Under the pieces are notes generated by a model. The model had not been told where the DNA came from, made no database searches, and worked only from the letters and a program-made list of their open reading frames with translations. Positions 9,689 through 18,048 of a stretch of 64,000 nt of DNA are shown here, piece by piece (positions within the stretch are counted from its first letter, which is position 1; the number at the start of each line of letters is the position of its first letter). A program made the translations under genes and the position numbers. The stretch is from Wolbachia pipientis (GTDB taxonomy: Bacteria; Pseudomonadota; Alphaproteobacteria; Rickettsiales; Anaplasmataceae). The stretch is from contig NZ_JAUCRB010000003.1 of the NCBI RefSeq assembly GCF_030373985.1, positions 140,173 through 204,172 on the forward strand. Direction: 5' to 3'.

Positions 9689-9926
9689 ATCAAGGGTATT
9701 TCTGACTCAAAACTTGTTTTTAAACTGCAGGTTCAATGACAAAATTCAGTAAAAAGCTCAGGTATTTTTTGGCGGATTACATCAAATTATTGGGGTTGCA
9801 TGTCTTTTAAATTTTTTCTAAATTCAGCCAAATCGCGCTTAAATTAAGCGTCAGCAAATTATTACAGCGCCAATTTAAAGTATTAGATGGTCAAAATTCG
9901 CTACTCGTGGTTTCTTTGCCTTTTTT
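9689..9926. repeat. 224-bp dispersed repeat, copy 1
   Basis: About 224 bases from GACTCAAAACTTG (9703) to TTTCTTTGCCTTTTTT (9926) match 34581-34804 in the same orientation with a modest number of substitutions; weaker similarity extends about 14 bases further left. Neither copy holds an ORF. It may be a relic of a non-autonomous element or of an ancestral duplicated intergenic region. Confidence 0.8.
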
Positions 9927-10148
9927 CTCCATTTAGTAAATTTCATAATATTTATATTAGCTGCAGTTTGAGAGTCCAAGAGAGGTATCACGCGTGACAC
10001 TGGTTCACTTTCTGATGATGTCATTTCAGTATCAGCTACTTGGATGACGTTGTTTACTATAGCTAAGACGTCATACCGCTGCGGCACTAACGAGTAATGG
10101 TATGACGATTTTTTTAATCGTCAGTAAGCCTAAGTCAGTTTAGCTAAA

Positions 10149-10170
10149 TGTAACATCGTACCATGTTACA
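10149..10170. promoter_or_regulatory. Perfect inverted repeat upstream of fumC
   Basis: TGTAACAT, six bases, ATGTTACA: an 8-bp perfect dyad about 105 bases before the fumC start. It has the size of a dimeric regulator site, but no regulator can be named and chance or repeat origin is possible. Confidence 0.3.
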
Positions 10171-10182
10171 ATATCCATACAC

Positions 10183-10210
10183 TTGACACTGGGACCCAGT
10201 GTGATTTAAT
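10183..10210 (+). promoter_or_regulatory. Putative sigma-70 promoter of fumC, overlapping a perfect palindrome
   Basis: TTGACA at 10183-10188 matches the -35 consensus; TTTAAT at 10205-10210 is a fair -10 with a 16-base spacer. The spacer is largely occupied by a perfect dyad (ACACTGGG-A-CCCAGTGT, 10186-10202), which resembles the palindromic elements found elsewhere in the window. A mobile palindrome may therefore have supplied the -35 box. In AT-rich DNA such promoter matches are weak evidence. Confidence 0.3.
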
Positions 10211-10275
10211 TAACCAAGTGAACAAATTATGTAGTGAAACTGGATACCAGTTTGCATTAAACCGAAAAGGAAAAT

Positions 10276-11667
10276 ATGGATAAAAAAACTAGAATAGAGA
10301 CAGACAGTTTAGGAGAAGTAAAAGTACCAAACGAACATTATTGGGGGGCACAAACGCAACGTTCTTTGGAAAATTTCAAAATTGGCACGGAAAAAATGCC
10401 AGAACCTATGATTGAAGCATTGGCAATAGTGAAACTTGCAGCAGCACGTGTGAATATGAGGCATGGTGATATAGATGAAAAAGTGGGTAATGCGATCTGC
10501 ACAGCCGCACAGGAGGTAATAGATGGTAAATTCAATGACGAATTTCCGCTCGTTGTGTGGCAAACTGGGTCTGGAACTCAAACTAACATGAACATGAATG
10601 AAGTGATCAGTAATCGTGCAATAGAAATTTTGGGCGGCAATTTGGGCAGTAAATCTCCAGTGCACCCAAACGATAATGTGAATTGTGGTCAGTCATCAAA
10701 TGACACTTTTCCAACAGCAATGCATATAGCAGCAGCAAAATGGATAAATCATTCTCTCATTCCAAATCTTGAAGTGCTATATAATGCCTTGAATGATAAG
10801 GTTAGGGAATTTAAAAATATAATAAAAGCAGGACGTACTCATTTGCAAGATGCAACGCCTCTAACACTTGGACAGGAGTTTTCTGGCTATGCAGTTCAGA
10901 TTAAAAAAGGAATAGAGAGAATAAAATTAACTCTAGGCAATGTGTATGAGCTTGCACAAGGTGGCACTGCAGTCGGTACAGGGTTGAACACTAAACAAGG
11001 CTTTGCCGAGAATTTTGCTAAAGAAGTGGTAGAAATCACCAATCTTCCGTTTACCTCAGCGAAAAATAAATTTGAAGCATTAGCAGCAAATGATGCTTTA
11101 GTTGAATTGAGTGGTGCACTCAATACAGTAGCAGTTAGTTTGATGAAAATTGCAAACGATATAAGGTTACTTGGTTCTGGCCCGAAGTGCGGAATTGGAG
11201 AAATAACATTACCAGAAAATGAGCCCGGCTCTTCAATTATGCCAGGTAAGGTAAACCCAACTCAGTGTGAGGCGTTAACTATGGTGTGCGCTCAAGTTAT
11301 GGGAAATCATGTTGCTGTGACTATCAGTGGTTCAAATGGTCATTTTGAATTGAATGTGTTTAAGCCAGTAATAATTTACAATGTTTTACAGTCTATAAAA
11401 CTTTTGGCTGACGCAAGTTTAAATTTTACAGAAAAATGTGTTATCGGTATTAAGGCAAATGAAAAGAGAATAAAAGATCTACTGAATCAGTCATTAATGT
11501 TGGTAACTATATTAAATAAGCATATAGGGTATGACAATGCAGCAAAAATAGCGAAACTTGCTTATAAAGAGAATATTACTCTAAAAGAAGCGGCAGTGAA
11601 GCTTGAGCTACTTACTGAGAAAGAGTTTGAAGAAATAGTAAAACCAGAAGAAATGGTGAATTTATGA
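10276..11667 (+). CDS. fumC: Fumarate hydratase class II
   Basis: FumC interconverts fumarate and L-malate in the TCA cycle without an Fe-S cluster. The 463 residues match the family length. Visible signatures are [17 protein letters not shown] near residue 98, the [20 protein letters not shown] segment, [16 protein letters not shown] around 187-202, and the superfamily signature [16 protein letters not shown] near 318. The ATG is preceded by AAAAGGAAA as ribosome binding site. The last six bases overlap the convergent gene that ends at 11662. Identification is firm. Confidence 0.97.
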   Translation: MDKKTRIETDSLGEVKVPNEHYWGAQTQRSLENFKIGTEKMPEPMIEALAIVKLAAARVNMRHGDIDEKVGNAICTAAQEVIDGKFNDEFPLVVWQTGSGTQTNMNMNEVISNRAIEILGGNLGSKSPVHPNDNVNCGQSSNDTFPTAMHIAAAKWINHSLIPNLEVLYNALNDKVREFKNIIKAGRTHLQDATPLTLGQEFSGYAVQIKKGIERIKLTLGNVYELAQGGTAVGTGLNTKQGFAENFAKEVVEITNLPFTSAKNKFEALAANDALVELSGALNTVAVSLMKIANDIRLLGSGPKCGIGEITLPENEPGSSIMPGKVNPTQCEALTMVCAQVMGNHVAVTISGSNGHFELNVFKPVIIYNVLQSIKLLADASLNFTEKCVIGIKANEKRIKDLLNQSLMLVTILNKHIGYDNAAKIAKLAYKENITLKEAAVKLELLTEKEFEEIVKPEEMVNL

Positions 11668-12036
11668 ATCTTTAGTTTTATTATTGGTGCTTAAAGCAGC
11701 TTCCCTTATCTCTTTTATCCTCTTATCTGCTAGTATTTTCAATTTTTCACCGTATCTGTAATAATTTTGCTTTATAGTACACAGCTCATCCGCTAAGTTA
11801 TGATCCAATTTAGGGTAATATTCGTAATCACAGTTTTTTTCTATACCCTCAGCGCTTACAGGCGATGTTAAAAGTGGAAATAGAATTAATAGTAAAGTTA
11901 GCAGGATCCTTGTACAAATATTGTTTGAGCGGCAGCACGTCCTAGGTGTCATTCCAACGTTATGTGCTGGAATGACAAGAAAGGAGAACTGGGATGATAA
12001 GGGATGGTATAAGAAATTTCGTAAGAAGCTTTTCAT
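11662..12036 (-). CDS. Small secreted protein of unknown function, start affected by a palindromic repeat
   Basis: The longest frame has 124 residues. A clear signal peptide ([20 protein letters not shown]) lies unusually far inside at residues 44-63, followed by about 60 mature residues with two cysteines (NCDYEYYP and ELCTIK) and a charged helical end. The part before the signal includes [14 protein letters not shown], which is the translation of a palindromic repeat (11947-11977). An in-frame ATG inside that repeat (11952) would give a 96-residue protein with a more reasonable N-terminus ([11 protein letters not shown]). The repeat may therefore provide the current start codon. The gene follows ccmH (12072) on the same strand. 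I do not recognise the family. Confidence 0.6.
   Translation of the reverse strand: MKSFLRNFLYHPLSSQFSFLVIPAHNVGMTPRTCCRSNNICTRILLTLLLILFPLLTSPVSAEGIEKNCDYEYYPKLDHNLADELCTIKQNYYRYGEKLKILADKRIKEIREAALSTNNKTKDS
11947..11977. repeat. Palindromic element (TGTCATTCCA ... TGGAATGACA)
   Basis: A 10-bp perfect inverted repeat around an 11-base loop. It belongs to the GTCATTCCAGC-type palindromes seen in murD, hscA, pepP and mnmG. Here it lies at the 5' end of a small secreted-protein gene and contains a usable ATG. Confidence 0.75.
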
Positions 12037-12071
12037 GTTGAATATTTAATCTCAATTGCGTTATAAATCTA

Positions 12072-12461
12072 TTAATAACAGAAGATATGAGTGTATTTTC
12101 GTATCAGAAAACATCCTATCAGCAGAACTGCTAGTGGAATAACCCATAAAATGTAAGTGCTAGATTTTACAGGTGGGATGATTATGATTGAGTTGCCGTA
12201 AGAATTTTTTAACTCTGAAATTATTTGTTCATCAGTATATCCATCACCGATTTTTTTACGAATTGCCTTGCGCATATCATATGCAATTTGGGATTCGGAT
12301 TCAGATAATGACTCGCCAGAACATATTGGGCACTTTATTATTTCAAATAAATTAGTTGCTCGCTTTTCCATACTTTTGTCTCTGAGCTTATCATCCAAAG
12401 TAAAAGCTTTTATGCTTGAGTGGAATATTAATATGAAAAGTAAACTAATTACTGTTTTCAT
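12072..12461 (-). CDS. ccmH: Cytochrome c-type biogenesis protein CcmH (N-terminal type)
   Basis: CcmH is a periplasm-facing thiol-redox protein that keeps the apocytochrome c haem-binding cysteines reduced and works with CcmF in haem ligation. The 129 residues contain an N-terminal signal or anchor, the redox motif in IIKCPICSGESLSES (CPIC, residues 44-47), the conserved SYGNSII segment, and a C-terminal transmembrane span (ILWVIPLAVLLIGCFLI). Length equals the short CcmH/Ccl2 form. The start overlaps the upstream DUF2125-like gene by 17 bases. ccmD and ccmE sit elsewhere in the window (49129-49648), so the ccm genes are dispersed. Confidence 0.92.
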   Translation of the reverse strand: MKTVISLLFILIFHSSIKAFTLDDKLRDKSMEKRATNLFEIIKCPICSGESLSESESQIAYDMRKAIRKKIGDGYTDEQIISELKNSYGNSIIIIPPVKSSTYILWVIPLAVLLIGCFLIRKYTHIFCY

Positions 12462-13503
12462 TCTTAGTGAGTTGAGTGATTTTATCTAGTTGGCTCATAA
12501 AATCAGTAGTAGATAACTTTCCAATAAAACTTGACCCTAAATTATCGTCGTACTTTATTGAAAATTGAATGCAGTCATCAGTTGTTCTTTCTGATAAGGA
12601 AGACATTAATTTTTCGAACGCGTCTGAAGCTCTTGAGTGATTTCTCTCACCATTCATAAAAGAGATTAATTCTTTATAATTTGATATTGCTATATTAACC
12701 TTATCTTTAAAGGAAGACGTAACTAAATTGTAATTGTTTACTCCACCGTCTGCAGTAAGAGAGAAGTTATTACCCTGAATTAAAAATTTTTCTATGTTGA
12801 AATTAACCCTGGAAGCTGAGATATGATTTATAAATTCAAGATCAAATTTTGTGTCGATACTAAGATAACTTTCAGGACTTGCAGTACTCTTATACTTATA
12901 AGTATACCAATCAAATCCTAGCTTAGCATTTCCATTCAGCTCTTTATTGAAATGAAATTGAATGTAATTGCTTTTACCATTCACCTCGGTCATAACACTT
13001 TGCTGATTTTTTGAATCAGGTAAAACATCACATTTTAATCCATAATCTTCGTAACGAAGTGTATCTACATAGTCTATAATGGTACTATTTCTATTAAATC
13101 GCAGCGAAGATGGTGAATCGTTTAGTTTGATGACAAAGTAGTTGTTATTGTTTGTGTGGCATTTTATATTTTCTCTCTCATTACCATAAACAGTAATGCT
13201 GATTTCGTTGCTTGGTATGTAGATATATACTGATTTATCAAACAATTTGTTTTTTATCAGTAAAGCCTTAGATGAGATGGTTAATTGCTCATTGGAGAAT
13301 TTTGGGTTTGTTACGTGGAAAATGAGATTAAAAGGAAACCCGCTAAAGTCATATGAAACATCGAATTTTTCGTCGTTAATGTATAGTATTGCCTCAGCTA
13401 AAAGATCTTTTGTCTTACATGCAGAAAAATACCAAAAACCACTATACGCTGCAGGGATAAACAGAAGTAAAGAGGTGATAATATAGATAAAAATCCTACG
13501 CAT
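12445..13503 (-). CDS. Exported protein, probable DUF2125 family
   Basis: A 352-residue protein with an N-terminal hydrophobic signal or anchor (FIYIITSLLLFIPAAYSGFW, residues 4-23) and an otherwise soluble, beta-strand-rich body. The segment VSYDFSGFPFNLIFHVTNPK near 49-68 resembles the SGFPF region of the alphaproteobacterial DUF2125 proteins; this is a recollection of the family, not a search result. The function of that family is unknown. The gene lies between fdx (3 bases upstream) and ccmH (17-base overlap), so the three form one transcription unit. A periplasmic location is inferred from the signal sequence. Confidence 0.65.
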   Translation of the reverse strand: MRRIFIYIITSLLLFIPAAYSGFWYFSACKTKDLLAEAILYINDEKFDVSYDFSGFPFNLIFHVTNPKFSNEQLTISSKALLIKNKLFDKSVYIYIPSNEISITVYGNERENIKCHTNNNNYFVIKLNDSPSSLRFNRNSTIIDYVDTLRYEDYGLKCDVLPDSKNQQSVMTEVNGKSNYIQFHFNKELNGNAKLGFDWYTYKYKSTASPESYLSIDTKFDLEFINHISASRVNFNIEKFLIQGNNFSLTADGGVNNYNLVTSSFKDKVNIAISNYKELISFMNGERNHSRASDAFEKLMSSLSERTTDDCIQFSIKYDDNLGSSFIGKLSTTDFMSQLDKITQLTKNENSN

Positions 13504-13505
13504 AG

Positions 13506-13865
13506 CTAATCATTCCCTTGTTTATCCAATGATATATTTCTTGTACCCTTTGGTATTGTTACACATAAGCCATCGATATCTTTTGTGATTTTTATTTGGC
13601 ATCCAAGCCTTGATGTCTCCGTTAAGCCAAAAGCCAGGTCTAACATATCATTTTCCTCATCAGATATGGGATTATGTGTTTCCACAACGTCATAAAATTT
13701 TGGATCAACAATTACATGACATGTAGAACAAGCAAGAGAACCTTCGCATGCGCCTTCAAGCAAATCTGGGTCATGCCTGTGAGCTAAATTAAGCAGAGTT
13801 TCTCCCTCTGCAGCTTCATAGCTTTTCTTACTTCCACTAGGTAAAATAAAAGTAACAGATGGCAT
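13506..13865 (-). CDS. fdx: Adrenodoxin-type [2Fe-2S] ferredoxin of the ISC system
   Basis: This ferredoxin supplies electrons for Fe-S cluster assembly on IscU. The 119 residues carry the four cluster cysteines at positions 40, 46, 49 and 89 (GACEGSLACSTCHVIV and SRLGCQI), the spacing of vertebrate-type or Isc ferredoxins. The acidic helix SDEENDMLDLAFGL, which contacts redox partners, is present. It is not beside iscU-iscA-hscB-hscA (37622-40647), where many bacteria keep it. The gene leads a minus-strand unit with the DUF2125-like gene and ccmH. Identification is firm. Confidence 0.95.
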   Translation of the reverse strand: MPSVTFILPSGSKKSYEAAEGETLLNLAHRHDPDLLEGACEGSLACSTCHVIVDPKFYDVVETHNPISDEENDMLDLAFGLTETSRLGCQIKITKDIDGLCVTIPKGTRNISLDKQGND

Positions 13866-13984
13866 ATTATTTTCCTATTAAAATCTTGTTAATTTCCTTA
13901 TATCCTACAGGTAATAATTAACACTTGCAAACTCTTTACGTTAAGCCTATTAATAACTTATATAATGTCTTTCTAAAACAAGTG

Positions 13985-15331
13985 ATGCAACTAAACAAGT
14001 ACAAAAGTCAAAATGTTGCAGTTTTTGGTCTTGGCAAAACTGGCTTGTCCGTTATTAACGCTCTAATAAGCAGTGGTGCAAGAATATATGCGTGGGATGA
14101 TAATGAAGGGCAAATAGCAAATGCAAAAACAATATGTAAAGAGTGTAATTTTATTCACCCTAAGAAATACAATTGGCATGAGATAGGAACGTTGATTTTA
14201 AGCCCTGGAGTACCAATTTCGTATCCAATGCCACATTGGATAGTCAAACTTGCAAGAAGCTTTGACTGCAAAATAAAATCGGATATTGAACTATTCCTTG
14301 AAGCTAAAACTGCAAGCCAGAAAGTAATAGGTGTCACTGGGACAAATGGTAAATCAACCACCACATCACTAATAGGGTACATATTAAAATCTGCAGGGAG
14401 AAAAGTAGCTATTGGTGGAAATTTAGGTCTTCCTGTTTTGGACCTAAACAGAGATGCAGAAATTTATGTTATCGAATTTTCCTCTTTTCAATTGGAACTA
14501 ATGAATGAAATTAACGTGGATATTTCAGTATTGCTCAACATTGCACCAGATCACATAGATAGGCACGGAAATATAGAGAATTACATAGCGGTTAAATCAA
14601 GATTAGTAGAAGGCAGCAAGGTTGCGGTAATAGGATGTGATAATGAATTTACTGCTGAAATATTTGACAAATTCACTGGAAATAAGATTCCAGTCTTAGC
14701 TTCGATATTACCTTTTTTGTCATTCCAGAGCTCCAACACTGGAATCCAACTGGGTCATGTAAGTGATATGAAAATAAACCTAGTATCCAACGCAGAAAAC
14801 ATAGCAGCCGCGTATGCCGTGTGTAAGCTGCTTAAAATAGATAGCAACATTATTATCGATGGAATTAAATCCTTTCCAGGGTTGAAACATAGAAATGAAC
14901 CACTTGGCAAAATAGAAAATGTCCTTTTTGTCAACGATAGCAAAGCAACCAATGCAAAGTCGAGCGAAAAGGCGATTTTGTCTTATAAAAACATATATTG
15001 GATTGTTGGTGGAAAAAGTAAAGAAGGTGGTATAGAGTTACTAAGCAAGCATTTCACAAGAATTAGAAAAGCTTTTCTTATTGGAGAATCAACCGAAGCT
15101 TTTGCAAATACTATGGAAAATAAAGTAGATTATATGAAGTGTTGTAATCTAGAAAATGCTCTTAAACTGGCTTTTAGGGAGGCCATAAATAACAAAGAGA
15201 AAATAACAATATTACTTTCTCCTGCGTGTGCCTCTTTCGATCAGTGGAAAAGTTTCGAAGAACGTGGTGAAGCTTTTTGTAAGATGTTTGAAAATCTCAG
15301 AAATGCATTTACAATCACATGTGCTGTTTAG
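13985..15331 (+). CDS. murD: UDP-N-acetylmuramoylalanine--D-glutamate ligase
   Basis: MurD adds D-glutamate to UDP-MurNAc-L-Ala in peptidoglycan precursor synthesis. The N-terminal Rossmann-like domain begins NVAVFGLGKTGLSVI; the ATP-binding P-loop is GVTGTNGKSTTTSLIGYIL; ligase-family segments NIAPDHIDRHGN and FPGLKHRNEP follow, and VNDSKATNAKS is typical of MurD. I choose ATG 13985 (448 residues); the frame extends 20 codons further to a TTG, but those residues lack family similarity. A palindromic element is read in frame near residues 244-255 (FLSFQSSNTGIQL). The stop is 4 bases before the COQ9-family start, suggesting co-transcription. Confidence 0.94.
   Translation: MQLNKYKSQNVAVFGLGKTGLSVINALISSGARIYAWDDNEGQIANAKTICKECNFIHPKKYNWHEIGTLILSPGVPISYPMPHWIVKLARSFDCKIKSDIELFLEAKTASQKVIGVTGTNGKSTTTSLIGYILKSAGRKVAIGGNLGLPVLDLNRDAEIYVIEFSSFQLELMNEINVDISVLLNIAPDHIDRHGNIENYIAVKSRLVEGSKVAVIGCDNEFTAEIFDKFTGNKIPVLASILPFLSFQSSNTGIQLGHVSDMKINLVSNAENIAAAYAVCKLLKIDSNIIIDGIKSFPGLKHRNEPLGKIENVLFVNDSKATNAKSSEKAILSYKNIYWIVGGKSKEGGIELLSKHFTRIRKAFLIGESTEAFANTMENKVDYMKCCNLENALKLAFREAINNKEKITILLSPACASFDQWKSFEERGEAFCKMFENLRNAFTITCAV
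14719..14748. repeat. Palindromic element inside murD
   Basis: ATTCCAG (14722-14728) and CTGGAAT (14739-14745) form the core dyad, preceded by TGTC as in the other copies. It is read in frame as SFQSSNTGIQ and introduces no stop. Confidence 0.65.
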
Positions 15332-15335
15332 TATA

Positions 15336-15941
15336 ATGTTCGTGGGACAAGATGAAGTAAAGTTGATAATAGATGAACTAATTAGCGTTATTCCATTTGA
15401 AGGAATAAGTGATAAAACCCTATTAAAAGTGTGTACGGACCTTAATCTAGCTAACAGCTTTTGCAAATTTCAGAATGGGATATATAGCGCTTTGGAGTAC
15501 ATAGCAGAGGATTTAAATAGCTCAATGGAAACTGAACTTAGGAATTCTAATTTAGAAGATATGAAAGTGCATGAGCGAGTAAAGTTAGCTGTTCAAATAC
15601 GCCTCTCAAACTATGCTCAATTGCCAAATTATAGAAAGTTTTTAAAAAATGTTTTATCGTTCTCTGTGTTGCCAAAATATACATATTTTTCTAGTAAACT
15701 TTTATACAGAACTGTTAGCGCAATTTGGTATGGCATTCACGATCAATCAACAGATTTTAATTACTATACAAAACGGGTAATATTAGCTGGAGTGTACTTG
15801 AGTACACTCCTTTTTTTTATCAATGATTATTCAGAAGGTTTTGCAGATACTCTATTATTTCTTGATAGACGTATTAACAACGTCATGACGTTTAAAAAGC
15901 TTAAAACTCATTTAAAAGGAATTATAGGAGATTTCTTGTAA
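15336..15941 (+). CDS. COQ9 family protein (ubiquinone biosynthesis)
   Basis: COQ9 proteins bind lipid and assist the COQ7 hydroxylation step of ubiquinone synthesis. The protein has 201 residues from ATG 15336; the frame is open further upstream within murD, but that part lacks similarity. The C-terminal half matches the family pattern: KLLYRTVSAIWYGIHDQSTD, then FNYYTKRVILAGVYLSTLLF, then FLDRRINNVMTFKKLK. It follows murD by 4 bases. A striking feature is a terminator-like hairpin plus T8 inside the coding sequence (15789-15818), within the conserved AGVYLSTLLF segment. Family assignment is good; the exact role in Rickettsiales is untested as far as I know. Confidence 0.88.
   Translation: MFVGQDEVKLIIDELISVIPFEGISDKTLLKVCTDLNLANSFCKFQNGIYSALEYIAEDLNSSMETELRNSNLEDMKVHERVKLAVQIRLSNYAQLPNYRKFLKNVLSFSVLPKYTYFSSKLLYRTVSAIWYGIHDQSTDFNYYTKRVILAGVYLSTLLFFINDYSEGFADTLLFLDRRINNVMTFKKLKTHLKGIIGDFL
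15789..15818 (+). terminator. Intrinsic-terminator-like hairpin inside the COQ9-family gene
   Basis: GGAGTGTAC (15789-15797), TTGA, GTACACTCC (15802-15810), then eight T's (15811-15818). This 9-bp perfect stem with a four-base loop and T tract meets the usual criteria for a rho-independent terminator in the sense direction, yet it lies about 120 bases before the stop codon. Whether it acts is unknown. Confidence 0.5.
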
Positions 15942-15976
15942 ACTTCTTATTATACAAGTTCTTATATTCATGGTTT

Positions 15977-15995
15977 AAAACCATCTTGGTTTTTT
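15977..15995 (+). terminator. Probable terminator after murD-COQ9
   Basis: AAAACCA, TCT, TGGTTTT and two more T's, 36 bases after the COQ9-family stop. The stem is short (7 bp) and AT-rich but well placed. Confidence 0.45.
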
Positions 15996-16037
15996 AAATC
16001 TTTATGTTAAAATAACTGAATATTCGTTAATTATAAA

Positions 16038-17345
16038 ATGAAAGTTATTTATTATACCAACGACGAGCTAGGCAAAAATGCAAAGCATGTAGTAAACTTT
16101 TTTAAAGTAACCTTGGGTGTATCAAGGTTAATACACTTGGTAAAGGTGCACTCAAGAAGTAAGAAAGTATGTTAGTTAAACATTAATTTGACTATCCTTA
16201 TTTTTCTAGAAATATTAACCCAGGATTCTTTCAAAAAGAATTGAGCAATGAAGAAAGAAAATTACTAGAAGGGTATTATCACTATAGTTATGCTCTGCTA
16301 TATTATCCGCTGCTTCTACTATGTTGTTATACTTGACGTACCAGAGTCAAAAATCAAAAAAGGTGCTTACAGGGTTAGCTCTTGCATAAGTAGTATTATT
16401 AATTTTGGCTGCCATATTTTTCGTTATAGCTTTGTTGTGGATGTCTTTTGACTTTATTAAGGAAAAGTTTGTTGCACATAGAATTAAAAGCTTATTGGAA
16501 AATGGAGTCGGCCATGAGTGGGTAAAGCATTACAAAAAAGAACTTATATGTGAAAATCCAATAATAAACGCAGAAGGGTTTGATCAAAAGTCAGAAAAGG
16601 GCAAAGACATAGAAGATATTGTAGAGTTCTTTTTAGAGAGAAAGAAGATTGTAGCACTATATAAATTTCTAACAAACGGTGAAAAGTGAGTTCAGGCTGG
16701 AATGGCAATGTTAAACAAGTTGCTTAGAGGTGGTATACATCCAAACAATATAATTTTAGATACTAACTCTCTTGAAGGAGGAATTGCAGCAGAAGTTTTA
16801 AAAAGATTTGAAGATCAGGAGATTCATTTAACACTAATTTCACAGTAATTCTTATAGTTCACTTAAGGATGCAACTAATAATTTCCCTCACGGGGTAGGA
16901 GATTTTTTCACAAGATGGCTTCCTGCAAAGTTCTTGAATTTTTGATTCAGGCGTGGTAAACTGGAATTTAATTCACAAGAGATTATAGAGAATACAAAAT
17001 GCCCTGTATTAATTGCTGGCAGAAAAGGTGATACTGTGATTCTAAAGGGGTACAGCTTGTTGGTAAACTTGAGATTAATGTACTGACAAAACGTTTAGGG
17101 GAAATGTAGTGCTTGCACATGATCCTAAAGTAGATTGTAAGAATAAAAATATTCACTCTGACGATAAGAAGCATTTTTTAGTACATCGTAAGAATAAGGA
17201 TAATGGTAGTATAACAGAGTACGTAAGTTACGAAAAAGTAAAGAATCAATTTATTGATGAAGCACATAAATATTTGTTAAAACATGGATTTAATGGAAAA
17301 GAAAACTACCGTGAAGGTTATGTCTCTAGAAGTTTTACGAAATAG
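16038..17345 (+). pseudogene. Decayed alpha/beta-hydrolase-like gene
   Basis: A chain of plus-strand pieces reads as one broken protein. An opening ATG at 16038 gives 44 codons. A membrane-like piece follows (SYALLYYPLLLLCCY, about 16275). The 16405-16689 frame has a hydrophobic start and continues in the same frame through a TGA to about 16845. It includes HPNNIILDTNSLEGGIAAEV, which resembles the nucleophile-elbow region of alpha/beta hydrolases (usual GxSxG), here degenerate. After a frame change come NSYSSLKDATNNFP and CPVLIAGRKGDTVI, matching the strand that carries the catalytic Asp (GD). The last piece, 17109-17345, holds DDKKHFLVHR, a plausible catalytic His region. At least two stops and two frame changes make function unlikely. 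The hydrolase assignment rests on motif order only. Confidence 0.6.
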
Positions 17346-17379
17346 AACTGAGTCCAATCAATGAAAGGTTTATATAAGT

Positions 17380-17928
17380 TTAAATTGATGGAGAAAGAAA
17401 AATTATTTTTGCTATACCGTAAGTGCGTTCCAAGGTTACACTGAAATTTTTATTGCATTCAAAATCTTCGTTTTTTCTAATCTCTAGAATTATTAATGCA
17501 TCATCACTTAACCAGCCTGAGTGAGCTAATCCGTTTAAAGTTGAGCAAACTAGATTACTATTATAAGGCGGGTCTATAAAAACTATGTCACACTTTGAAA
17601 TGGGTTGTGGCAACCTATCAGCACTACAACAAATTGGTGTGATATTGCCCGTAATTCCAAAATCTTCTGCTGTTTTTTTAGATAACTGCAAATTGTAATA
17701 ATCTGAGTCTACTATGAATGCATGTTTAGCGCCACGAGAAAGCGCTTCAAATGAAAAAGAACCACTTCCACAAAATAAATCAAGCACATTTAAGTTATAA
17801 ACAGGCTTTCTTGAGGAAAGTATATTAAACATTGCCTCTCGGGTAATACTCATGGTTGGCCGTGCGGTTAAATATTTACCTGTGGTTATTTTTCTTCCGC
17901 GATATTTCCCTGCAATAATACGTAGCAT
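17380..17928 (-). CDS. rsmD: 16S rRNA (guanine(966)-N(2))-methyltransferase
   Basis: RsmD methylates N2 of G966 in the small ribosomal subunit. The start at ATG 17928 gives 182 residues beginning MLRIIAGKYRGRKITTGKYL, which is exactly where family members begin; the frame extends 7 codons further upstream without support. The SAM-binding motif is LDLFCGSGSFSFEALSRGA and the catalytic motif is DIVFIDPPYN (a DPPY variant of NPPY). The TARPTMSITREAMFNIL segment is also typical. It stands alone between a decayed gene and the end of the vir cluster. Identification is firm. Confidence 0.93.
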   Translation of the reverse strand: MLRIIAGKYRGRKITTGKYLTARPTMSITREAMFNILSSRKPVYNLNVLDLFCGSGSFSFEALSRGAKHAFIVDSDYYNLQLSKKTAEDFGITGNITPICCSADRLPQPISKCDIVFIDPPYNSNLVCSTLNGLAHSGWLSDDALIILEIRKNEDFECNKNFSVTLERTYGIAKIIFLSPSI

Positions 17929-18048
17929 GCTAAATGCGCTCCAAATCAACTAGTTATTTAATAATATATGGTTAATATCAATATGACTTTAGCAGTTTAA
18001 CAGGGAGAAGTTACCAGAACTGCTCAAATGAAGAATGCAGACACAAAA

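Larger units (their letters stand above)
9522..10275. other. 754-base repeat-rich gap between glmU and fumC
   Basis: No gene is supported here. The gap contains an arm of a palindromic element (9545-9594), one copy of a 224-bp dispersed repeat (9689-9926), fragments with GACGTCATACC- and GTATGACG-like inverted pieces around 10060-10110, and two perfect inverted repeats just upstream of fumC. A 70-codon minus-strand frame (9875-10087) is made of repeat sequence and is rejected. Confidence 0.55.

Noticed and set aside
9875..10087. 70-codon minus-strand frame
   Set aside because: It is composed of the dispersed repeat and palindrome fragments.
13925..13984. Upstream extension of murD to a TTG
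   Set aside because: The 20 extra residues do not resemble the MurD N-terminus, and ATG 13985 gives the expected beginning.
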